From Pseudoalteromonas sp. T1lg75 (GTDB lineage: Bacteria; Pseudomonadota; Gammaproteobacteria; Enterobacterales; Alteromonadaceae): a stretch of 64,000 nt of DNA. A program made the translations under genes and the position numbers. The notes under the pieces are model-generated. The model saw only the letters and a program-made list of their open reading frames with translations. It was not told where the DNA came from and did no database searches. Positions 55,136 to 64,000 of the stretch are shown here, in pieces (position 1 is the first letter of the stretch; every line of letters begins with the position of its first letter). The stretch is from NCBI RefSeq assembly GCF_002964705.1, contig NZ_PQCD01000033.1:181757-245756 (forward strand), in the 5' to 3' direction.

Positions 55136-58100
55136 ATGAATTTCAAAAAGTCACAAATTAGCTTATGCATCTCCTTGGGTGCAGCAACGGTGGTTGCTGG
55201 CCCGGTCAGTTATGCAAAATCGGCACAGCCGATCGTCAATGAAGCTGTGGTACACACCACAACTCGCCCTTTAATCCAGTTGGCCGCAGCGGTCAATAAA
55301 GACGCTAAAGCACGTCTGCAGATCGGTAAAATGGATGCCATCAGCGGTGAAGTGTCGCCTAAAACCAGCGAAGTGATTCAAAACTTCGAGCTGCCGTTTG
55401 TAACCAGCGAATCGCAAAAACATGCATCGTCATTAGACGCATACAGCAATCTATCCATGCTTGAGCCGTATATGGCGGCGAAAAACTTGCAAACCGATTT
55501 TGGCGGCGACACCATGCCATCTCCTTTGTTGAGCTTTGATGGCGTCGACAATGTGAACCGCGTGGCACCGCCCGACACCGTAGGTGATGTCGGCCCGAAT
55601 CATTATGTGCAAATGGTGAACGTATCCTTCGCGGTATGGGATAAGCTAGGCAATATGCTGATTGAGCCCACCCCGACCAATGCCCTGTGGGATGAATTAG
55701 GCGGTATCTGTGCAGCGAACAACGATGGTGACCCCATTGTGTTGTACGATCAATTTGCCGACCGTTGGATGATGAGCCAGTTTGCCATCAACCCAAGCGA
55801 TTATCATGAATGTATCGCCATTTCCAAAACCTCGGATCCGACCGGCGAGTGGCACTTATATGACTTCAAAATCAGTGAAGTCAAAATGAACGACTATCCG
55901 CACTTCGGTGTTTGGCCTGATGGCTATTATATGTCGGTCAACCAATTCTATCTTGATGGCCGTGAAGATCAGTGGGGTGGCGCCGGTGCCGTTGCCTTTG
56001 AGCGTGATAAAATGTTGCGCGGCGAATCGGCGCGGATGATCTATTTCGACGATCCGCACCCGGTACTCGGTGGTATGTTACCGTCCGATCTCGATGGTAT
56101 GACGCCGCCGCCAGAGGGCGCGCCGAACTACTTCTTGCAACCCATCGATGAGTCGCAAGGTTACGACAGCGACGAAATGCATGTCTGGGCCTTTAAAGCA
56201 GACTGGGAAAACCCAGAAAACTCAACCTTTGAGCAGGTGGCCGCAGTTCCGGTGACCGGTATGGATTTCAGCAGCTGTAGCGGCGGCTGTATTCCGCAGC
56301 CGGGTGTATCAGCCGAAAACTACCTGGATAAAATCCCTTACCGTCTTATGAACCGCCTGGCGTATCGTAACTTTGGCGATCACGAATCTTTGGTGGTGAA
56401 CCACACGGTTTATACACCAACGGAAACCGGTGCCGCTCGTTGGAGCCCACGCTGGTATGAAATTCGTAATCCGAGCACCGAAGCCGTACTGCATCAGCAG
56501 GGTAGTTATGCGCCAGATGGCGACTCGCGCTGGATGGGCAGTGTGGCCATGGATGCCATGGGCAATATGGCCCTAGGTTATACCGTGAGCGGAGAAAATA
56601 CTTATCCTTCAGTACGTTACACCGGTCGTTTGGCCTCGGACCCTCTTAATATGATGGCCCAGGGTGAGCAGGAAATAGTTGCTGGTGGCAGCTCTCAGCT
56701 CGGTGCTAATGGCCGCTGGGGTGACTACAGCTCTATGAACATCGACCCGGTTGATGACTGTACCTTCTGGTATACCCAGGAATATTACGGCGACACCAAC
56801 CCGGGCGGCATTGACTGGCGTACCCGTATCGGCTCGTTCAAATTCCCTAACTGTACCGCAGGCCCAACAGGTACCCTAAAGGGTCACTTGTATGGCAGTA
56901 CCGGGGAACCTTTAGCGCAAGCGCAGATCAGCGTAGGTGCCATGACTACCTTTACCGATGAGTCTGGTTACTATGAAATTCTGGCCCCGGTAGGCGAATA
57001 TGATGTCGCCATGGTGGCTTACGGTTATGCGCAGGTCGACTTCAGCGCCATCAATGTGGTCAAAGATGGCGCAAAAGTGGTTGATGCCACCTTGTCAGAG
57101 CTACCGAAAACCACACTAGTGGGTCGTGTTGTCGATGGTTCAGGTCATGCCTGGCCAATTCCAGCATCTTTAACCCTGATGGGCGATCTAACCAAAGATG
57201 TGAACTTCAGCAACGACTCCAGTACCGGCGAATTCAGCATTGAAGTATATCAAGGCTGGCCTTATGCCATTAAGGTTGCTTCACTGGGCGAGGGCTATGT
57301 TGCTCAAGAGGTGAAAGTCGATACTTTGCAAACCAATGATCTGGGTGAAATTGCCCTGATGGTTGACAGCAAAGCCTGTGTAGCTCCGGGCTATCAGTCT
57401 TTGGGTATTGTTGAAGATTTCGATGGCACGGCCTTCCCGCCGGCCGGTTGGAACGTGGTAAATAATGCCAGCAGCGATGAAATTATCTGGAAAACCAGCA
57501 CCGACTGGGCACGTCCTAACTATACCGGTGGCAGCGGTCATGCCGCGGCTATCGACAACGACCGTTATGGTTGGGGTCGTTACGACTCGGATCTGATCAC
57601 GCCTGAGATTGCGGTTAGCGATCTGAACGGTGTAACCAGCTTGCAGTTCAAAATGGACTTCGTTGGTGGCATCTACGGTGGCTCCATGCTGGATATGGAC
57701 ATCAGTCTTGACGGCGGTGCCTGGAATTCGGTGCTGAGCTATGGCAATACCATGCGTGAATTCCGCGTCGATTATGACCTGGCCGAACACCTGGTAGGCG
57801 CGCAGAGTTTCCGTTTACGTTGGCGTTATCACACAATCTGGGACGGAGAACAGTTCGATAACTGGGCCCAAGTCGATGATGTGACCATAGCCCAAAGCTG
57901 TGCCAGCGTTGAAGGCGGTCTGGTATCGGGGCACGTGCTAGATGCCAATACCGGCGAGCCGGTGGCCAATGCGATCGTCAGTACGGACAAAGGTCGCAGC
58001 ACATCAACCAAAGCCGATGGTAGCTATCTTCTGTTCACCGATCTGGGTGACGTAGAATTAGCGGTGAAACAGGCCGGTTATACGCTACAAAGTGAGACGT

Positions 58101-59761
58101 TGAGCGTGGCGCTTAATGAAGTGCTAGAGCAGGACTTCACGCTTAATGCCGGTAAATTGGATGTGGATACGCAAACTCTGGAGCTGTCTGTGACCAGTGG
58201 CCGTAGCCTGTCAACAGCGTTGAATCTCGCCAACAAGGGTTCGGACGTATTGAACTTCAATATCGAAGAAATCAATGCGGCGCCGCGCCAAGACATGGTA
58301 GGTCCTGCGTTTGCTATCGGTGGCCGTAAGTTTGGCCCTAAAGATCTATGGGACTTAAACACTCGTGATATTCGTGTGCCATTTATCTTCCCTGATGCAC
58401 CGAAAATGAATGCCGAGCTGGTACAAAGCTGGCCGATCGACCTGGTTGCCACCAATGGTGTTGCCTTTGACCAAAGCACCGGCGATCTATGGCTCAATAA
58501 CCTGGGTGTATTCGGTGGTGACGATAAAATCTATCGCTTTAAAACCGACGGTACGAAAACGGATCAAACCATGGATGTGAGCCCCTTGCTAAGCACCCGT
58601 GGTGCCCATGCCGGCATGGCGTTTAATAAGCGTACCGGTAAGCTCTGGCAGATCATCGTTGGCGGCGACCGTTGTATCTATGAATTCGATACCAACAGCC
58701 TAAGCGCTACCGGTAACCGTATTTGTCCAGATCTGCCTAGCTCGCAACGTGGCCTGGCGTATGATCCCAATGGCGACCAATTCTTCTCTGGTTCGTTTAT
58801 TGATGGTCTGGTACACCGTTTTGCCAGCGATGGTACTTTGTTAGAGTCGACCGATGTGGGTCTGCCTGTGGCCGGTCTAGCCTTTAACCCGGCAACCAAT
58901 CACTTGTTTGTCGCCGCTAACAGCTTTGCGCCTATGGATATCGATATCTATGTGCTGGATGTAAGCGACGAATACCGTGTGGTCGGTGGTTATTCAGTGC
59001 CTGGCCGTGCCGACGGCGGTGGCTCTGGTATCAGCCTGGATTGCGACGGCAACCTGTGGGTATTGGATATCGAAAGCCAGCAGATGATCCAGATTAAATC
59101 TGGTGAAACCGGGGTATGCGAATTCAAAGAAGTGGACTGGTTAAACTCGACGCCAAGCAAGGGTCAACTTGCTCTGGAACAGACGCAGCAAGTACAAATC
59201 GATGTTGATGCCAAAGACATGGAGCCAGGCTTCTATCAGGCACAATTGTTGATGGCCAATGATTCGCCTTACCTAGCGCAAAACGTGTTGGTTAACCTCA
59301 ACGTACTTGAGCGCACCCCCGGTGAGTTGGGCTTTACCGTGAGCCAGTATCGCGTGAACGAAAACGAAGGCTCGGTGACCTTGACCGTGTCTCGTCAAGG
59401 CGGCAGCGATAATGCCCTAAGCGTAAGCTATGAAACTTTGGATGCTACGGCGGTTGCCGGTAGCGATTACCAAAGCGCCAGCGGTCAATTACATTGGCAA
59501 GACCTGGACGACGGCGACAAGGAAATCACCATTGCCGTGATGAACGACGGCGAGAAAGAACAGCCCGAGTCCTTCTCCGTGCGTTTGCACCAGGTTGACG
59601 GTGGCGCAACGCTTTCAAGCCAGGTATTGGCAACGGTTGAGATCGAAGACGCCAAGTCTAAGAGCAGCGGCGGTAGCAGCCACCCATTTGTACTAATGCT
59701 ACTGGCCACGTTAGCCTTGTTTAGACGCGGCCACGGTCGTGCGCTAAAGACTAACGCATAA
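55136..59761 (+). CDS. Large secreted multidomain protein with GlyGly-CTERM-like tail
   Basis: A 1541-residue secreted protein. The ATG at 55136 follows GAGGAGGC and opens a signal peptide (SQISLCISLGAATVVAGPVSYA). Regions in order: a conserved N-terminal beta-domain including PPDTVGDVGPNHYVQMVN; a carboxypeptidase-regulatory-like domain (LKGHLYGSTGEPLAQAQISV); a choice-of-anchor J-like domain (VEDFDGTAFPPAGWNVVN); a second regulatory-like domain (VSGHVLDANTGEPVANAIVS); propeller-like blades (LAYDPNGDQFFSG); a Calx-beta domain near residues 1405-1505. The last residues form a Gly/Ser linker, a helix and a basic tail like a GlyGly-CTERM signal. No catalytic site is recognised. It is paralogous to the gene at 60727. 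Confidence 0.9.
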   Translation: MNFKKSQISLCISLGAATVVAGPVSYAKSAQPIVNEAVVHTTTRPLIQLAAAVNKDAKARLQIGKMDAISGEVSPKTSEVIQNFELPFVTSESQKHASSLDAYSNLSMLEPYMAAKNLQTDFGGDTMPSPLLSFDGVDNVNRVAPPDTVGDVGPNHYVQMVNVSFAVWDKLGNMLIEPTPTNALWDELGGICAANNDGDPIVLYDQFADRWMMSQFAINPSDYHECIAISKTSDPTGEWHLYDFKISEVKMNDYPHFGVWPDGYYMSVNQFYLDGREDQWGGAGAVAFERDKMLRGESARMIYFDDPHPVLGGMLPSDLDGMTPPPEGAPNYFLQPIDESQGYDSDEMHVWAFKADWENPENSTFEQVAAVPVTGMDFSSCSGGCIPQPGVSAENYLDKIPYRLMNRLAYRNFGDHESLVVNHTVYTPTETGAARWSPRWYEIRNPSTEAVLHQQGSYAPDGDSRWMGSVAMDAMGNMALGYTVSGENTYPSVRYTGRLASDPLNMMAQGEQEIVAGGSSQLGANGRWGDYSSMNIDPVDDCTFWYTQEYYGDTNPGGIDWRTRIGSFKFPNCTAGPTGTLKGHLYGSTGEPLAQAQISVGAMTTFTDESGYYEILAPVGEYDVAMVAYGYAQVDFSAINVVKDGAKVVDATLSELPKTTLVGRVVDGSGHAWPIPASLTLMGDLTKDVNFSNDSSTGEFSIEVYQGWPYAIKVASLGEGYVAQEVKVDTLQTNDLGEIALMVDSKACVAPGYQSLGIVEDFDGTAFPPAGWNVVNNASSDEIIWKTSTDWARPNYTGGSGHAAAIDNDRYGWGRYDSDLITPEIAVSDLNGVTSLQFKMDFVGGIYGGSMLDMDISLDGGAWNSVLSYGNTMREFRVDYDLAEHLVGAQSFRLRWRYHTIWDGEQFDNWAQVDDVTIAQSCASVEGGLVSGHVLDANTGEPVANAIVSTDKGRSTSTKADGSYLLFTDLGDVELAVKQAGYTLQSETLSVALNEVLEQDFTLNAGKLDVDTQTLELSVTSGRSLSTALNLANKGSDVLNFNIEEINAAPRQDMVGPAFAIGGRKFGPKDLWDLNTRDIRVPFIFPDAPKMNAELVQSWPIDLVATNGVAFDQSTGDLWLNNLGVFGGDDKIYRFKTDGTKTDQTMDVSPLLSTRGAHAGMAFNKRTGKLWQIIVGGDRCIYEFDTNSLSATGNRICPDLPSSQRGLAYDPNGDQFFSGSFIDGLVHRFASDGTLLESTDVGLPVAGLAFNPATNHLFVAANSFAPMDIDIYVLDVSDEYRVVGGYSVPGRADGGGSGISLDCDGNLWVLDIESQQMIQIKSGETGVCEFKEVDWLNSTPSKGQLALEQTQQVQIDVDAKDMEPGFYQAQLLMANDSPYLAQNVLVNLNVLERTPGELGFTVSQYRVNENEGSVTLTVSRQGGSDNALSVSYETLDATAVAGSDYQSASGQLHWQDLDDGDKEITIAVMNDGEKEQPESFSVRLHQVDGGATLSSQVLATVEIEDAKSKSSGGSSHPFVLMLLATLALFRRGHGRALKTNA

Positions 59762-59777
59762 AGTAGTACCCTGTAAC

Positions 59778-59800
59778 TAAGGAGCTCCTAGAGCTCCTTA
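59778..59800 (+). terminator. Hairpin between the large secreted-protein gene and the small exported gene
   Basis: TAAGGAGCTC and GAGCTCCTTA form a perfect 10-bp stem with a 3-base loop, then ATTTCCC. It starts 17 bases after the stop and 20 bases before the next start. It is a partial terminator or an attenuator. Confidence 0.6.
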
Positions 59801-59819
59801 TTTCCCTTAGGAGTTAACC

Positions 59820-60422
59820 ATGAATAAATTACTTCTTATCGGTGTTTTTTGCCTAGCTGCCGGCGCTCTTTCCGCACCGGTTGAGGCGCAAAGTTGGCAA
59901 GCGATGAAGCAGGAGAAAAAAAGCAAGATCAATAAGTTACACGCTTTTAATAGCGAGCAGGAGCGCCTGGTTGCGCGCTTTTTAGATTTAAACGCTCAGG
60001 TGCAGCAATTAGCGCTGCAGGTGAGTGATGCACAGCAAACATCCCCTGTGCTGGAGCCGAGCGGTCAACATGACCTAGATTTCGACAAAGGCAGTTATTA
60101 TTTTGTCGACCACTTAAGTGCACAGCTAACCCGATTAGCTGATGCCAATAATGCGCTGCTGGCGAACTTCGGCACCGCCGCCGCAGGAGGGAATACTTCC
60201 CTACAGGCTAGTTACCTGGCTCTACGTAAGCAGTTACAGGATCTGACGGTGCAACTGAATGAATTTGAACGTCGCAGCGAAAAGTTGCTGGTGTCGGCCT
60301 CGCCACTGTTAAAGCGAAAAATCCATGCTTCCTTGTCCAGCGGCTTGTTGTTGGCGGCGCAATTGCCGGCGCAACTTCAGGACAACACCACCTTGACCCT
60401 TTCCTTAGAGGCCTATCGTTAA
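59820..60422 (+). CDS. Small exported coiled-coil protein
   Basis: A 200-residue exported protein with a signal peptide (MNKLLLIGVFCLAAGALSAPVEA). It is mostly helical with heptad-like stretches such as NSEQERLVARFLDLNAQVQQLALQV and YLALRKQLQDLTVQLNEFERRSEKLL, so a coiled coil is likely. No family is recognised. AGGAG precedes the ATG. It sits between the two paralogous large secreted-protein genes and could be an accessory factor for them; that is an inference from position. Confidence 0.8.
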   Translation: MNKLLLIGVFCLAAGALSAPVEAQSWQAMKQEKKSKINKLHAFNSEQERLVARFLDLNAQVQQLALQVSDAQQTSPVLEPSGQHDLDFDKGSYYFVDHLSAQLTRLADANNALLANFGTAAAGGNTSLQASYLALRKQLQDLTVQLNEFERRSEKLLVSASPLLKRKIHASLSSGLLLAAQLPAQLQDNTTLTLSLEAYR

Positions 60423-60726
60423 TTGATGGCCGAGCGTTAAACATCCTCTTTCCATGTTCTCCGGGCTCTTCAATTGCTGATTTGTCCCGGATTTTTTTAC
60501 CCGCAAATTCATACTCCTAAGTTAAAAACAGCCGATAAACAAAAATAACATCCTGTTAACTGATAATTGTCAGTTACAGCCCGACGATAGTTTCGTACTT
60601 TGGCATGAGTATACAAAAGGCACAAATGTAACGGCTATTTACACGTATCTAATTCGCATAATTTCGAGTTTGGTTACCGGCAGTGCGAATACGTGAGTCA
60701 TAAAAGTAAATAACAGGAGACTTTTG
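60423..60726 (+). promoter_or_regulatory. Upstream region of the second large secreted protein gene, with shared palindrome and TATACA box
   Basis: TAACTGA at 60557-60563 and TCAGTTA at 60570-60576 form an inverted repeat, the same core as at 54969-54994. GTATACAAAA begins at 60609, the TATACA box being 60610-60615. Palindrome to box spacing is 35 bases versus 38 in the first gene. The ATG is at 60727. No gene is seen in the rest of the gap. Confidence 0.55.
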
Positions 60727-63700
60727 ATGAACTTCAACAAGTCAAAATTGCAAAGCTGCGTGCTTATTGGCTTGCTCGGGCTAATAGGCAGTAATCATGC
60801 CTTTGCCGAGATGCCGCAGGCTCTAGTGGTTGGTGAGTCAGTCAAGAATTTAACAAGCCAGAGTACTAGCAATGCAGCCATGGCGTTAAAACCGGTGAGC
60901 CCAACCTTGGCCACCGCGGGTAAGGCGCCGCTTTCAAAGTCAGTAACAGGCCAGTTCGAGGATCAGCTCGAATTGTATAACGCACAACAACAAAGCCTGG
61001 TTTCAATGGCTTTAGATGGATTTACCGATCCCCTGGTACAAACTACGCTGGGTGAGCGAGCCATCTCAGAACCCAGTCTTAACCTGGATGGCCAGGGCGC
61101 CGATTGGGGCGATGCCGCCGTACCGGATACCAGTTTAGATGTAGGCGCCAACCACGTAGTGCAAGTGGTCAACATGTCCTATGCGGTATGGGATAAGAAC
61201 GGCCAATTAGTTCAAGGGCGTACGCCAACTACACAGCTTTGGCAGGAGCTTGGTGGCGTGTGTGCCGATCCAGATGCCAAGCCACCGGCTATTGTCGGCT
61301 GGACAGCGCAACAAGACCGCGATGGCGCGGTCCTGTATGACGTTTTAGCGGATCGCTGGTTACTAAGCCAAACTGCGTTTGACGGCGCCAAGATGCACCA
61401 ATGTGTGGCGGTGTCGAAAAGTGGCGATCCCACCGGCGAGTGGCATCTTTACGATTTTATTGCCACCGACTCGAAATGGTATGACAAGGCGCAATTCGGT
61501 GTCTGGGGCGATGGCTATTATATGGCCGCGCCACAATATTCTCCTGTCGACAAGTCTAAGCAAGGGATGGCGGTTGTGGCCTTTGAGCGTGAAAAAATGC
61601 TCCATGGTCTAGCGGCACAAACCTTGTATTTCGACCAAGCCGATATGCACAACGCCTTACCGGCGGATATGGATGGCATGCGCGCACCACAGGCAGGCTC
61701 GCCTAACTACTTTATGCAAATGCTCGATGATCAGGTTCATGGTGTTGCCGCGGACGCATTGCAGCTGTGGGGCTTAGAGGCCGATTGGCAAAACCCGGAG
61801 CAAAGTAACTTTGCCTTGTTAGCGACCTTGGCTACCGAGCCTTTCGACATCGATCAAAGCTGCGGTAAAACCTGTGTTGCTCAGGACTCCTGGGGTGGCG
61901 ACAGCTATAACGCCCTAGACGCTCATCAGCAAGCGCTGATGTACCGTTTGGCTTACCGCAACTTTGGCGATCATGACAGCCTGGTGGTAAACCACACGGT
62001 GGCAACCGGTGATAAGCATTTTGGTGTGCGCTGGTATGAAGTGCGTAACCCAGGTAGTGAAGCCACTATTCATCAGCAAGGCACCTATGCGCCCGATGCG
62101 GCCAGCCGTTGGCTAGGCAGTATGGCCATGGATGCGGTGGGCAATATCGCTTTGGGCTATAGCGTTTCCAGTGCCGATATGTTGCCGGCGATGCGTTACA
62201 GTGGCCGTTTAGCCAGTGATCCTCTTGGCCAACTTGGCTATGGTGAAGGCAGCGTCACCGAAGGTTTAGCACCTCAGGTGAACTCGTTCGACGGCAGCTG
62301 GGGCGAGCGTGCGCAAATGACCATCGACCCAAGCGATGACTGCACCTTCTGGTTTTCCAGTGAGTACGGTGCTGACACCGATTTCGAAACCCTTTGGGGA
62401 ACACGCATCGCGAAATTCCAGCTCGATCAATGTCAGGCCGAGCCGCAAGGCGTGGTTACAGGTGTGATACGTGACAGCGAGACAAATGCAGCACTGGCCG
62501 GCGCCGAAGTACGTTTTGGTGACTACAGCACCATAGCCGATGCACAAGGCGTCTATACACTGTCTTTGCCTCTGGGCAGCTATGAATTTAAGGCACGTGC
62601 TTATGGTCACCCTATGACCGACTTGGGTTCGGTGCAGGTGGCCAGCGAAGGTGAGTTAACTAAGGACGCGTCTTTGGTTTCCCTACCTAAGGCAACCATT
62701 AGCGGTAAGGTGGTTGATGGTTCAGGTCACGGTTGGGGATTACCGGCGAGCTTGCAGCTAAGCGGCGAGTTGGTGCCTTATACGGTGATCAACACCGACC
62801 CCATCAGTGGTGAATTTACCCTGGATGGTTACGCCGGATGGCCGGTAAACCTGATGGCCTCGTCCGTCAGTTATAATCCTCAAAATGTGGCGACTCAGGC
62901 CAATGGCGATACCGAGCTAGGTAACATTGCCTTGCAGGTGAACAAGGATGTGTGTGTTGCTCCCGGTTACAACAAGGCCGATAGCAGCACCTCCTCTGTG
63001 GTCGAATTTGAAGATGTGAACTTCCCACCTACGGATTGGACCGTTGTCGATAATGCCGGTACTGGCGTGGTGTGGAAAACCAGTGAGCAATGGAGTCGTC
63101 CTAACTTAACCGCTGGCAGCGGTATGTCGGCGGCGGCGGACAGCGACCGCGGCGGTCGTAACCTTTACGATACCGAGTTGATCACTCCTGTTATCTCTGT
63201 TGCTTCGTTGCAAGGCTTTGAAACCGTGAGTTATGAGCAGGCCTTTAAGGCGTATGCCCAGTCGGTGTTCGATTTTGATATCAGCGTTGACGGTGGTCAA
63301 TGGCTGAACATTCATAATCTGATCACAGACAGCATCGGCAAGGTCGTTGTTGACTTGGGCACTTACCTAGAGGGGGCTGAGAGTTTCAGACTAAGATGGC
63401 GTTATTACACCCTGAGTGTTGATAATGCCTATGACTGGTATGTGCAAATCGATAATGTTGAGTTCGGTTTAGGCTGTGGCTTTGCCGAGGGTGGCTTGCT
63501 GGCAGGGATGATCACCGATGCCAACACCCAGGCCCCGTTAGCGCAAGCTCAGGTACAAAACCAGCAGGGTAAGGTTACATTAACCGCTCAGGATGGCTTC
63601 TATCGTCAGTTTAATGCCGCCGGTGAGCAGAGCATGAGCATCGCCCTTAGCGGCTATGCGCAGGCCGAGCAAAGCGTAAGCATTGCCAACGATCAGGTCA

Positions 63701-64000
63701 GCGAGCTTAATGTTGCCCTTAATGCCGGTCTGCTAACCAGCTCGGCTCAGGCGCTCGAACTGGATGTGGTTGCCGGACGCAAAGTTGCCAGCGATATCAC
63801 CTTGGCCAACGAAGGCAGTTATGGGCTTAACTACAAGGTTGCTGAAGTCGCACCACCCAGTGGTGATAACCCGAGTGAGGCAAGCCTGGGCGATAACCAG
63901 GAAGCACAGGCTTTGAACATTGCCCGCCCATATGGCATGGTGGTTGATAAGGTGACCAACAGCGTTTGGGTTAACAGTGCCAAAGCCTTCGGCGGTGACA
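60727..64000 (+). CDS. Large secreted multidomain protein, N-terminal part, runs off the window
   Basis: An open frame of 1091 codons from ATG 60727 to the right edge, preceded by AGGAGA. The signal peptide is SCVLIGLLGLIGSNHAFA. It parallels the protein at 55136: VPDTSLDVGANHVVQVVN in the N-terminal domain, DPTGEWHLYDF, a regulatory-like domain (VTGVIRDSETNAALAGAEVR), a choice-of-anchor J-like domain (FEDVNFPPTDWTVVDN) and a second regulatory-like domain (LAGMITDANTQAPLAQAQVQ), ending in the start of propeller-like blades. The two are about half identical in the blocks I compared. The C-terminus and any sorting tail lie outside. Confidence 0.88.
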   Translation, partial: MNFNKSKLQSCVLIGLLGLIGSNHAFAEMPQALVVGESVKNLTSQSTSNAAMALKPVSPTLATAGKAPLSKSVTGQFEDQLELYNAQQQSLVSMALDGFTDPLVQTTLGERAISEPSLNLDGQGADWGDAAVPDTSLDVGANHVVQVVNMSYAVWDKNGQLVQGRTPTTQLWQELGGVCADPDAKPPAIVGWTAQQDRDGAVLYDVLADRWLLSQTAFDGAKMHQCVAVSKSGDPTGEWHLYDFIATDSKWYDKAQFGVWGDGYYMAAPQYSPVDKSKQGMAVVAFEREKMLHGLAAQTLYFDQADMHNALPADMDGMRAPQAGSPNYFMQMLDDQVHGVAADALQLWGLEADWQNPEQSNFALLATLATEPFDIDQSCGKTCVAQDSWGGDSYNALDAHQQALMYRLAYRNFGDHDSLVVNHTVATGDKHFGVRWYEVRNPGSEATIHQQGTYAPDAASRWLGSMAMDAVGNIALGYSVSSADMLPAMRYSGRLASDPLGQLGYGEGSVTEGLAPQVNSFDGSWGERAQMTIDPSDDCTFWFSSEYGADTDFETLWGTRIAKFQLDQCQAEPQGVVTGVIRDSETNAALAGAEVRFGDYSTIADAQGVYTLSLPLGSYEFKARAYGHPMTDLGSVQVASEGELTKDASLVSLPKATISGKVVDGSGHGWGLPASLQLSGELVPYTVINTDPISGEFTLDGYAGWPVNLMASSVSYNPQNVATQANGDTELGNIALQVNKDVCVAPGYNKADSSTSSVVEFEDVNFPPTDWTVVDNAGTGVVWKTSEQWSRPNLTAGSGMSAAADSDRGGRNLYDTELITPVISVASLQGFETVSYEQAFKAYAQSVFDFDISVDGGQWLNIHNLITDSIGKVVVDLGTYLEGAESFRLRWRYYTLSVDNAYDWYVQIDNVEFGLGCGFAEGGLLAGMITDANTQAPLAQAQVQNQQGKVTLTAQDGFYRQFNAAGEQSMSIALSGYAQAEQSVSIANDQVSELNVALNAGLLTSSAQALELDVVAGRKVASDITLANEGSYGLNYKVAEVAPPSGDNPSEASLGDNQEAQALNIARPYGMVVDKVTNSVWVNSAKAFGGD

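Overview
The window looks like chromosomal DNA of a free-living marine gammaproteobacterium of the order Alteromonadales (Pseudoalteromonas, Shewanella or Alteromonas relatives). This rests on the many secreted multidomain proteases, sulfatases, TonB-dependent and beta-barrel outer-membrane proteins, an octaheme-type cytochrome, a tricorn-like protease and the deoB-deoD/nupC/udk nucleoside genes. GC is moderate. I see no rRNA, tRNA, CRISPR array, transposase or prophage genes.

Layout. 1-550: start of a leftward exported protein cut by the window edge, and a shared upstream region with TGTACA repeats. 550-5.7 kb: giant subtilisin-family exoprotease with a sortable C-terminal tail, then a MITE-like repeat. 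6.0-10.4 kb: D-Ala-D-Ala dipeptidase-like protein, alpha/beta hydrolase, two tandem paralogous small exported proteins, a cold-shock protein with a long leader, ACP phosphodiesterase, and a small hypothetical protein. 10.8-14.5 kb: two divergent arylsulfatases and an isoprenylcysteine-methyltransferase-like membrane protein. 14.6-19.5 kb: leftward genes for an 8-heme cytochrome/TPR protein (frameshifted), two outer-membrane barrels and a lipoprotein. 19.6-24.6 kb: M36 metalloprotease and a HEAT-type lipoprotein.

24.8-32.8 kb is the most interesting region: a compact rightward ten-gene operon. It encodes a thermostable-hemolysin-family (GNAT-like) protein, an adenylate-forming ligase, a heme-oxygenase-like diiron oxidase (HDO-like), a short-chain dehydrogenase, an exported TPR protein, an OmpR-type response regulator, a histidine kinase, a cupredoxin-like protein, an FTR1-like membrane protein without the iron-binding REXXE motif, and an outer-membrane barrel. 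A perfect CTTAAG-N5-CTTAAG site (PmrA/BasR-type box) lies just upstream of the first gene, suggesting that the operon's own response regulator controls it. I read it as a self-regulated small-molecule or lipid biosynthesis system coupled to metal sensing or transport. The product is unknown to me.

32.9-37 kb: tricorn-like protease and a periplasmic solute-binding protein. 37.1-45.8 kb: nucleoside utilisation (nupC-type CNT transporter, uridine kinase, deoB, deoD) followed by a TonB-dependent receptor. Between deoD and the receptor sits an orphan low-GC gene flanked by 116-bp near-identical direct repeats that each contain the deoD terminator. 45.8-52 kb: a frameshifted subtilase, a YebE/DUF533 protein and an ABC-2 exporter operon (HlyD-like, ATPase, permease). 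52-54 kb: a serine beta-lactamase-fold protein with five N-terminal tandem repeats.

54.2-64 kb: an orphan FixJ-type response regulator followed by two large paralogous secreted multidomain proteins (the second runs off the right edge) that flank a small exported coiled-coil protein. The two paralogs share a palindrome (AACTGA...TCAGTT) and a TATACA box at nearly the same distance upstream, which points to co-regulation, perhaps by the neighbouring FixJ-type regulator. Three large secreted proteins end in GlyGly-CTERM-like tails, implying a rhombosortase/type II secretion surface-anchoring route encoded elsewhere.
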